From assembly GCA_020851885.1 (NCBI GenBank), contig JADZBW010000155.1, forward strand, positions 1-5,556: 5,556 nt of DNA, read 5' to 3'. The notes below the pieces were generated by a model. The model was not told the DNA's origin, ran no database searches, and saw only the letters and a list, made by a program, of their open reading frames with translations. Position 1 is the stretch's first letter, and every line of letters starts with the position of its first letter. The position numbers were made by a program, and so were the translations under genes. Shown one piece after another: positions 1-5,556 of the stretch. Source of the DNA: Fimbriimonadaceae bacterium (GTDB lineage: Bacteria > Armatimonadota > Fimbriimonadia > Fimbriimonadales > Fimbriimonadaceae).

Positions 1-2
1 AG

Positions 3-2261
3 ATGATCGTGGCGATCAGTGAGCCCCATGGGCCAGGGCAAAAGCCCTCCGAGGGCGCCGCTTACTACTCGAAAAATTGCTCGCCCTGCCATGGCCCCAA
101 GGGCGAAGGTGGAGCCGCGTATCCCCGTCCGCTGGTCGGTACGCGCACCGTTGCCGAACTTGGGAAGTACATCTACCAGTCGATGCCACCTGGACCCAAA
201 AAGACGCCGATCGACCAGGCGAACCTTGTCGCCGAGTACATCCACGGCGCGTTCTACTCACCGCTTGCCCGGGAGCGCAACCGACCCGCGAGAATCTCGG
301 TTGCCCGGCTGACCGTACGGCAGTTTAAGAACGCGGTCGCCGATCTCATCGGAGACTCGCGCCCGACGGTGCCTCCCGGTTCAGGGGGCCTCAGGGGCGA
401 GTATTTCAAGAACCGCGATCGAAGCGCCAAGAACCGGGTTTTGGAGCGAATCGACCCGCAAGTGGACTTTAATTTTGGGACGGTCGGTCCGGCGGAGAGC
501 AGCGTCGAGCCGCACAACTACTCGATCACTTGGCGGGGAAGCTTGCTGGCTCCAGATTCTGGCGATTATGAGCTGATCATCCAGACCGACCATGCCACCC
601 GGCTGACTTTTAACGGGGGCAAGCGGCCGTTTATCGATGCCTGGGTGAAGTCAGGCAAAGACACCGAATACCGAGCCTCCGCTACGCTTCTCGGCGGTCG
701 GGCCTACCCGCTGACGCTCGAATTCTCAAAGGCCACCCAAGGGGTCAACGACGATGCGAAGAAGAAGGATGTGCCTCCAAGTTCGGCCTATGTCAGGCTC
801 CTTTGGAGGCGTCCCAAGGGTGCGATGGAGCCGATTCCGTCAAATTACCTCTATCCAACTGCGACCGCTCCAACCTATGTGGTGACGGCGCCATTTCCAC
901 CAGACGACCGCAGTATCGGCTATGAACGTGGGAACACGGTGACCAAGGCTTGGGACGACGCCACCACCGAAGCTGCCCTATCGGCCGCCGATCAAGTGAT
1001 CGAGAACTTGGCCCCGATCCTGGGAGTGCCCGGTAATTCGCCTGATCGGGTCGACAAGGTGAAGAACTACGCTCGGAGCTTCGTGCAGCGAGCCTTTCGG
1101 CAGCCGTTGACCAAGGAACTCGAACAGACCTACATCGAGAAGCAATTCTTGGCGACCACCAGTCTGGAGATCGCGGTGAAGCGGGTGGTACTGCTGGCGT
1201 TGAAGTCGCCGAGGTTCCTGTACCGGGAAATCGGGAATCGCAAGGATCCTTACTCGATCGCCTCTGAGTTGTCATTCGGACTTTGGGATTCGATCCCGGA
1301 CGCCGAGCTGCTTCGGGCGGCGGGAAGCGGTGAGCTCAATTCAAACCAGGGAATCGAGCGGCAGGCAAGGCGCATGGCCGACGATCCGCGCGCCTGGAAC
1401 AAGCTGAGAGACTTCCTAATGCTGTGGCTCAAAGTGGACGAGATCCCGGATCTGGTCAAAAGTCGAACTCGGTTCCCGGAATTTGATGCGGGGATCGCCA
1501 CCGACCTGCGGACCTCCTTTGACCTCTTTCTCGAAAACACCGCTTGGGCCAAGGATGGCGACTTCCGCCAATTGCTCCTGAGTCCCACTTCCTACTGGAA
1601 CGGCCGGCTCTCCAAGATCTACGGTGGCGGACTTCCCCTGGACGCGCCCTTCCAGGCGGTGGCGAGCACGGACCGGGTCGGCGTCTTGACCCATCCCTAC
1701 CTGATGTCCAAGTTCGCCTATTTGGAGGGCAGTTCGCCGATCCACCGCGGCGTTCTTGTCGCGCGGAACATGCTGGGACGGATGCTGGCTCCGCCGCCTC
1801 AGGCTTTCGCGCCATTGCCAGCGAATCTGCATCCGGGATTGACAACCCGCGAGCGAGTTGCCCTGCAGACCAAGCCGGACCTCTGCAACAGTTGTCACCG
1901 TCTCATCAATCCACTTGGGTTCCCGTTTGAGGAGTTCGATGCGATTGGACGGATTCGGAAGGAGGACAACGGCAAGCCGGTCGATACTTCGGGAATGTAC
2001 GAATCTCGCTCGGGCGACAAAGTCGAGTTCGCCGACGCCAAGGATTTGGCGAAGTACATCGCGGAGAGCGACGAATCGCACTCCGCCTTCGTCGAGAAAC
2101 TTTTTCAGAATATGATCAAGCAGCCAGTACGCGCATTCGGCCCCAATGCTCTGCCAAATCTTGTCGATTCATTCAACAAAGACCGATTGAAGATTCGGAG
2201 CCTCTTGGTTTCGATCATGATGACGTCAGTAACCGATACCGCCGCCGGAAAACAGCCATGA
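3..2261 (+). CDS. Planctomycete-type cytochrome c protein with PA14 and DUF1587/1595/1592/1588/1585 domains (probably 5'-partial)
   Basis: Visible product of 752 residues, probably a periplasmic haem protein of unproven activity. An N-terminal cytochrome c module has CSPCH at residues 26-30 and a likely distal Met ligand at M61 (SMPPG). A DUF1587-like piece (RLTVRQF...DLIGD) covers about 102-118. A PA14-like domain runs about 129-270, starting GLRGEYF and ending VRLLWRR. DUF1595 lies about 348-393 (RAFRQPLT), DUF1592 about 395-540 (LKSPRFLYR, then LSFGLWDSIPDAELL), and DUF1588 about 557-653 (RVGVLTHPYLM, SSPIHRG, CNSCH at 628-632, NPLGFPFEEFDAIGR). DUF1585 is about 665-745. Family members are normally exported, yet no signal peptide is visible. 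The first residues (MIVAIS) look like the tail of a hydrophobic segment and only two bases precede the ATG, so the true start is probably upstream. The stop overlaps the next gene's start. Family assignment is firm; substrate and reaction are unknown, and carbohydrate binding by PA14 is inference. Confidence 0.93.
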   Translation: MIVAISEPHGPGQKPSEGAAYYSKNCSPCHGPKGEGGAAYPRPLVGTRTVAELGKYIYQSMPPGPKKTPIDQANLVAEYIHGAFYSPLARERNRPARISVARLTVRQFKNAVADLIGDSRPTVPPGSGGLRGEYFKNRDRSAKNRVLERIDPQVDFNFGTVGPAESSVEPHNYSITWRGSLLAPDSGDYELIIQTDHATRLTFNGGKRPFIDAWVKSGKDTEYRASATLLGGRAYPLTLEFSKATQGVNDDAKKKDVPPSSAYVRLLWRRPKGAMEPIPSNYLYPTATAPTYVVTAPFPPDDRSIGYERGNTVTKAWDDATTEAALSAADQVIENLAPILGVPGNSPDRVDKVKNYARSFVQRAFRQPLTKELEQTYIEKQFLATTSLEIAVKRVVLLALKSPRFLYREIGNRKDPYSIASELSFGLWDSIPDAELLRAAGSGELNSNQGIERQARRMADDPRAWNKLRDFLMLWLKVDEIPDLVKSRTRFPEFDAGIATDLRTSFDLFLENTAWAKDGDFRQLLLSPTSYWNGRLSKIYGGGLPLDAPFQAVASTDRVGVLTHPYLMSKFAYLEGSSPIHRGVLVARNMLGRMLAPPPQAFAPLPANLHPGLTTRERVALQTKPDLCNSCHRLINPLGFPFEEFDAIGRIRKEDNGKPVDTSGMYESRSGDKVEFADAKDLAKYIAESDESHSAFVEKLFQNMIKQPVRAFGPNALPNLVDSFNKDRLKIRSLLVSIMMTSVTDTAAGKQP
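2258..2261 (+). other. ATGA stop/start overlap coupling the cytochrome and DUF1552 genes
   Basis: The ATG of the DUF1552 gene (2258-2260) overlaps the TGA of the cytochrome gene (2259-2261). The bases just upstream (CCGGAAAACAGCC) contain only a weak purine-rich stretch and no good Shine-Dalgarno. Together these indicate an operon with translational re-initiation, which would keep the two products at related levels. Confidence 0.9.
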
Positions 2262-3577
2262 GCGATTTCACCCGAAGAGAGCTTCTTAAAACACTCGGAA
2301 CAGGCGCTGCCGCATTGCCGTTCCTGAGTGGACTCCCAAGCTTCGCGATGGCAGAGGCGCTCGCCAAACCCAAGCAGCGGCTGGTGATCCTTTTCAGCCC
2401 GGACGGGATCGTGCCGCCAACCTTCTGGCCCGACGAAGTTGGAGCGGAATTCACTCTCAAAGAGAGCCTCAAGGCGCTGGAGCCGTTCAAGAACCGAACC
2501 TTGATCTTGAAAGGGGTTTGTGATCGCGTTCGGGGTGACGGCGACAATCACATGCGCGGCATTGGCTGTCTCTTGACCGGTACCGAGCTCTTTCCCGGAA
2601 ACATCCAAGGCGGGTCCGATACTCCAGCGGGGTGGGCCAGCGGATTGTCCATCGACCAGGAGATCAAGAACCACCTCCAGAAGTCGCTGCTGACCCGAAC
2701 GAGGTTCGGCTCCCTGGAGTTCGGCGTCATGGTTCCCGAGCATGCCGACACCTGGACCCGAATGGTGTACTCCGGTCCCAACAAGCCGGTCGCGCCGATC
2801 GACGATCCTTACCAGATGTTCAACAAGCTTTACGGCCAGTTGAAGGATCGGGAAATTCTCAAGAGCGTCCTCGATGACCTCAAAGGCGACCTTGCCAAGG
2901 TCAAGAATCAGGTGTCTAAAGAGGATCGTCAACTCCTCGACGAACACATGACGCTGGTTCGAGAGATGGAAAAGGAGATTCAGTCAGCCAGAACGGTAGA
3001 CGTCGGGCACAAAGTTCCGGCGATCGAGCCGGGGGTGCGGCGCGATAACGATAACATCCCCAAGATCAGCAAGCTGCAGATCGACCTCATGGTCAGCGCG
3101 TTCATGGCCGATTCGGCGAGGGTCGCAACGCTTCAATACACCAACTCGGTGGGTCAGCCACGCTTCACGTGGCTGGGAATTGGTGAAGGGCAGCACGATC
3201 TCTCCCACGAACCGGATACAAACAAGGAAGCCCAGGAAAAGTTGACCAAAATCAACGCGTGGTACTGCGATCAGGTCGCGTATCTTGCCACACGACTCGC
3301 GGAAACCAAGGAGCCGGACGGTAACGGCAGCCTCCTGGACAACACGACCATCGTGTGGACGAACGAACTCGGCAAGGGGAATACCCATACGCTGGACGAC
3401 ATCCCGTTCGTCATCGTGGGCGGGGGACTTGGCTTCAAAATGGGCAGGTCCTTGAAGTACGATCGCCTTCCGCACAACCGTTTGCTGATGGCGCTGGCTC
3501 ACGGATTCGGCGACCAAATTCCATCCTTTGGCAACCGGGATTTCTGCGGCGCCGGCGTTCTGCCGAACCTAACCTAG
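2258..3577 (+). CDS. DUF1552 family protein, Tat-exported
   Basis: Full-length 439-residue protein of the DUF1552 family, the usual genomic partner of DUF1592-type cytochromes. The N-terminus carries a twin-arginine signal: TRRELLK at residues 5-11, a hydrophobic stretch about 12-30, and AxA-type cleavage candidates near 30-34. Export of a folded, perhaps cofactor-loaded protein to the periplasm is therefore likely. Family-like motifs are GDNHMRGIGCLLTG (95-108), a Lys/Glu-rich helical segment about 195-245, GEGQHDLSH (309-317), and DNTTIVWTNELGKGNTH (361-377) followed by the VIVGGG strand. The paired histidines and the E370/H377 region resemble the layout of DUF1501/sulfatase-like proteins, so a hydrolase-related fold is possible, but this is inference. 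The start ATG is fixed by the ATGA overlap with the upstream stop. No strong Shine-Dalgarno precedes it, which fits translational coupling. No truncation or frameshift is seen. Enzymatic activity is unknown. Confidence 0.95.
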   Translation: MSDFTRRELLKTLGTGAAALPFLSGLPSFAMAEALAKPKQRLVILFSPDGIVPPTFWPDEVGAEFTLKESLKALEPFKNRTLILKGVCDRVRGDGDNHMRGIGCLLTGTELFPGNIQGGSDTPAGWASGLSIDQEIKNHLQKSLLTRTRFGSLEFGVMVPEHADTWTRMVYSGPNKPVAPIDDPYQMFNKLYGQLKDREILKSVLDDLKGDLAKVKNQVSKEDRQLLDEHMTLVREMEKEIQSARTVDVGHKVPAIEPGVRRDNDNIPKISKLQIDLMVSAFMADSARVATLQYTNSVGQPRFTWLGIGEGQHDLSHEPDTNKEAQEKLTKINAWYCDQVAYLATRLAETKEPDGNGSLLDNTTIVWTNELGKGNTHTLDDIPFVIVGGGLGFKMGRSLKYDRLPHNRLLMALAHGFGDQIPSFGNRDFCGAGVLPNLT

Positions 3578-3637
3578 TCAATTCCACATTCCGTTGTAAC
3601 TCGGACTAGGCGCCCCCCGTCGTATCAGGTGGTGGAT
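3578..3637 (+). other. Intergenic gap between the DUF1552 gene and the PPC-repeat gene
   Basis: This short gap contains a C-run (about 3612-3617) and the ribosome binding site of the third gene. I see no inverted repeat followed by a T-run, so no intrinsic terminator, and no convincing -35/-10 pair. The third gene could be the last member of the same transcript or have a weak promoter of its own; the sequence does not decide. Confidence 0.5.
3627..3632 (+). promoter_or_regulatory. Ribosome binding site deciding the start of the PPC-repeat gene
   Basis: AGGTGG lies 5 bases before the ATG at 3638, and the shifted GGTGGA (3631-3636) lies 7 bases before the ATG at 3644. The longer reading from GTG 3629 would place this purine-rich stretch inside the gene and has no Shine-Dalgarno of its own. 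One of the two ATGs is therefore the better start, and both keep the signal peptide intact. Confidence 0.6.
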
Positions 3638-5383
3638 ATGACAATGAGTCGCAAATTTGGGGTCGCTATCTTCGTCTTGGCGTGCGGTCTGGCAACGGGC
3701 CAACAGGGAGGCGAGCAAGGCATTTATCAACGGAGCGCCATCGACGCCATCGAACGAGGCCTGGCGAGCTACCTGAATAGCGAGTACATCAAGAGCGTGC
3801 TCACTCCCGGCGAGACCGTGGAGTGGAAGATCTCCATGAAGCCGGGGCAAGTGGTGGTCGGGGATGCGATGAGCGAAGCCTTCGATCCCGGCCTCGAGAT
3901 CGTGGATTCCCAAGGCAAGACATTGGCGAAGAACGACGACCGCTACCCCGGCGATCAGCGACCCCTCGTCTTTTGGCGATGCGAGCAGGCCGGCGACTAC
4001 AAACTCTGCGTGCGCAGCTTCCAAAACAAGGCGGGCGGGCAAGTTTATGTGCGCTTCAAAACCTACGAGACCCTCGATGTGATCGACGACAAAAAGGCCG
4101 ACGGCACCTTCGATGCCACGAAACCTTTCCTCGTCCGCGTGCCGATGAAGGCGGGTCAGATCAAGGACATGACGGCAGACTTGCGTGGCGAGGGAAATTT
4201 CTTGACCTTCAATTTTGGGGTCGTCATCACTCCCAGCGGGCTTCCTGAGCGGTCGCCCAGCCTCGCCGAGCCAATCAGTCCCGCGATCCGCGCTCTGATC
4301 GCCCCTGTCGATGGCGATTACTACATGGTCGTGACGCCTTATGGCTATGTCGGAGGTGCGGGCAGGGTGCGCATCGGCACTCGCAGCATTCTGCCCACCA
4401 AACTCGCCAAGAGTGGAAGCGTCCTCAGCGCCACTGCGCCCACGAACGTACCCGCGCTATACGAACTCGACGTCAAGCAGGGCGACTTGCTCGAGATCTC
4501 CACCCCCGAACTCGCTCCCACCAGCCAGTTCCGACTCGCGGAAGCGATCGACTTCTCCAAGTTCGATGTCTCCAAGCCCGAGACCAACCCATTCTTTCCC
4601 GTCCCAAGAACGCAGCCCCCAGGACCTGGAACCGCGTTCGATCTGCTTCCTGGCCGGGCAAGGGATGGCAGAATCACCGTCTTTCGCGCCCGCCGCGACG
4701 CCAAGCTCTGGCTCGCTTCCAATGGCGCCGGGCCCGCCAACAAGACCTTCACTCTGAGCGTCAAGCCCGCCGCCAGAGAGTTTGGGGAGGAGAAGCTCTC
4801 CAGTGGCGTCCTCCGAACAGGGAACACCGACTACTGGGCCTTCGATGCCAAAGCAGGCGACGTCATGACCCTCGATTTCAACTGCGCCGACTTCACGCAG
4901 GTGGTGGTGGTACGAGATCCCGATCTTGCCGAGATCCGCCAGTACGAAGCCGCCCTCGATCAGACCACCGAGAGTTGGCGGCTGATCGTCCAAAAGCCGG
5001 GGCGCTATCTCGTATGCGTTTCGTGCTGGGGCAATGGCGGCGGCGGGACCTATAGCCTCAACCGCAAAGTCTATCGGCCTCAGGAATTCGGCAAAGGCAA
5101 GCCCGCGAAGGGAACGATCGCCCCCGGCGAGATCCAAATCTGGAAGTTCACCGCGATGCCCAACGATCCCCTCCTCGTAAAGTGGATTTCTGACCGGTGG
5201 GGCTACGACATCGCGGTTTACAACGAAGCGGGACAACCGGATGGGTTCCAACAACAGGAGATCGATGCCAGCACACGGTTGGGAATCCTGAAGGTGGGCC
5301 AGCCCCATACCTACCTGATCGTGCTCACTGGCGGCCCAGCGAAAGCCAACTTCACAATCGAGTTGACCAGCATCAAGACATGA
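3638..5383 (+). CDS. Exported PPC-like beta-sandwich repeat protein, possible lipoprotein
   Basis: A 581-residue protein from ATG 3638 (alternatives GTG 3629 and ATG 3644), with an export signal: basic MSRK then hydrophobic FGVAIFVLACGLATG. VLAC (13-16) fits a lipobox with Cys16 as lipidation site, although ordinary signal peptidase cleavage before QQ is also possible. The rest reads as about five degenerate beta-sandwich units, roughly 45-142, 152-247, 252-377, 385-480 and 485-579. Units 1 and 4 best match the PPC (pre-peptidase C-terminal) pattern: G-x-x-x-x-W near the start, then AGD or KAGD, and a G-x-Y-x-x-x-V strand near the end (AGDYKLCV, PGRYLVCV). No protease or other catalytic domain is visible, unlike many PPC proteins, where the domain is an appendage. 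A structural, binding or surface role is inferred. It lies 60 bp after the DUF1552 gene on the same strand; the functional link is unproven. Leucine codon CTC is used more than in the first gene. Confidence 0.85.
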   Translation: MTMSRKFGVAIFVLACGLATGQQGGEQGIYQRSAIDAIERGLASYLNSEYIKSVLTPGETVEWKISMKPGQVVVGDAMSEAFDPGLEIVDSQGKTLAKNDDRYPGDQRPLVFWRCEQAGDYKLCVRSFQNKAGGQVYVRFKTYETLDVIDDKKADGTFDATKPFLVRVPMKAGQIKDMTADLRGEGNFLTFNFGVVITPSGLPERSPSLAEPISPAIRALIAPVDGDYYMVVTPYGYVGGAGRVRIGTRSILPTKLAKSGSVLSATAPTNVPALYELDVKQGDLLEISTPELAPTSQFRLAEAIDFSKFDVSKPETNPFFPVPRTQPPGPGTAFDLLPGRARDGRITVFRARRDAKLWLASNGAGPANKTFTLSVKPAAREFGEEKLSSGVLRTGNTDYWAFDAKAGDVMTLDFNCADFTQVVVVRDPDLAEIRQYEAALDQTTESWRLIVQKPGRYLVCVSCWGNGGGGTYSLNRKVYRPQEFGKGKPAKGTIAPGEIQIWKFTAMPNDPLLVKWISDRWGYDIAVYNEAGQPDGFQQQEIDASTRLGILKVGQPHTYLIVLTGGPAKANFTIELTSIKT

Positions 5384-5424
5384 AGGAGCGTTAAAGCGTC
5401 GATGATAGTGCAACCCCTGGGATC

Positions 5425-5440
5425 GCCGAATTTATTCGGC
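5425..5440. other. Perfect 6-bp hairpin in repeat unit 1
   Basis: GCCGAA, loop TTTA, TTCGGC form a perfect six-pair stem with a four-base loop. No T-run follows on the plus strand (TCTGAAAG) and none follows on the minus strand (GATCCC), so it does not look like a standard intrinsic terminator. Confidence 0.75.
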
Positions 5441-5485
5441 TCTGAAAGACGACATTGCGTCCATCAAAGTGCTGCCCCTGGGATC

Positions 5486-5501
5486 GCCGAATTTATTCAG
5501 C
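5486..5501. other. Imperfect copy of the hairpin in repeat unit 2
   Basis: GCCGAA, loop TTTA, TTCAGC: same position in the unit as the unit 1 hairpin, with one changed base. It gives a C-A mismatch in a plus-strand transcript but a U-G wobble pair in a minus-strand transcript. The unit 3 copy is cut just after the loop at base 5556. Confidence 0.65.
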
Positions 5502-5556
5502 TCAAAAATACGACATTGCGTCCATCCAAGTGCCACCCCTGGGATCGCCGAATTTA

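Larger units (their letters stand above)
5396..5556. repeat. 61-bp tandem repeat array (2.6 units visible, continues past window end)
   Basis: Units are at 5396-5456, 5457-5517 and 5518-5556 (39 bases, cut by the window end), with an exact 61-bp period. By hand alignment units 1 and 2 match at 52 of 61 positions. Units 2 and 3 match at 36 of the 39 visible positions. Landmarks recurring at exact spacing are GCGTC at the unit start, AGTGC at unit positions 12-16, an invariant CCCCTGGGATCGCCG... core from unit position 19, and ACGACATT at the unit end. The core holds a hairpin. The array begins 12 bp after the third gene's stop. Function is unknown: a structural 3' element, an intergenic repeat family or a mobile-element remnant are all possible. 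Confidence 0.93.

Noticed and set aside
2105..2947. Antisense open frame (280 codons) across the cytochrome/DUF1552 junction
   Set aside because: It lies opposite two well-supported genes, has no recognisable domain, and is a by-product of moderately high GC content.
3583..3609. Possible promoter in the gap before the third gene (TTCCAC and GACTAG)
   Set aside because: The spacing is 15 bases and both hexamers match consensus poorly; in a GC-rich genome of unknown phylum this is not enough to call.
4457..5413. Long antisense open frame (318 codons) opposite the PPC-repeat gene
   Set aside because: Its translation shows no recognisable domain or signal. It lies opposite a clearly coding frame and is explained by that gene's biased, C-rich codon use.
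5425..5440. Intrinsic terminator for the operon
   Set aside because: The stem is short with an AT-rich top, and neither strand has a T-run after it. It also repeats every 61 bp, which is not how a single terminator looks.
5396..5556. CRISPR array, because the period is 61 bp
   Set aside because: The whole unit is conserved, including the parts that would be spacers, and no unique spacer lies between repeats. It is an ordinary tandem repeat, not a CRISPR array.
5396..5556. REP/RAYT or IS200/IS605 end
   Set aside because: A small palindrome is present, but there is no characteristic tetranucleotide at the hairpin foot that I can identify and no transposase gene in the window. Left as an open possibility only.

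Overview
The window is a compact, all-plus-strand bacterial segment. It holds three protein genes and the start of a short-period tandem repeat array. The first two genes form a recognisable pair: a periplasmic multidomain c-type cytochrome of the DUF1587/1595/1592/1588/1585 type, and a Tat-exported DUF1552 protein. This pairing is typical of Planctomycetota and Verrucomicrobiota and is also found in Acidobacteriota, Armatimonadota and some myxobacteria. The sequence is moderately GC-rich. I cannot fix the phylum from the window alone.

Layout. Bases 3-2261 carry the cytochrome gene, with two CxxCH haem motifs and a PA14 domain. It has no visible signal peptide, so its true 5' end probably lies upstream of the window. 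Bases 2258-3577 carry the DUF1552 gene, which shares an ATGA stop/start overlap with the first gene and is almost certainly co-transcribed and translationally coupled. A 60-bp gap follows with no clear promoter or terminator. Bases 3638-5383 carry a gene for an exported, possibly lipid-anchored protein built of about five degenerate beta-sandwich repeats resembling the PPC (bacterial pre-peptidase C-terminal) domain, with no catalytic domain.

From base 5396 to the window end there is a 61-bp tandem repeat. Two full copies and a 39-bp partial copy are visible, each containing a GCCGAA-TTTA-TTC(G/A)GC hairpin. The array starts 12 bp after the third stop codon and runs off the window.

How the parts may work together (inference): all three products are predicted to be exported. 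The PA14 domain, a fold often associated with carbohydrate binding, together with haem sites and the PPC-like repeats, suggests an envelope-located redox or polysaccharide-handling module. The biochemical activity of the DUF1592/DUF1552 pair is not something the sequence can settle. The least explained element is the 61-bp repeat array. No RNA genes, complete mobile elements or CRISPR arrays were seen.
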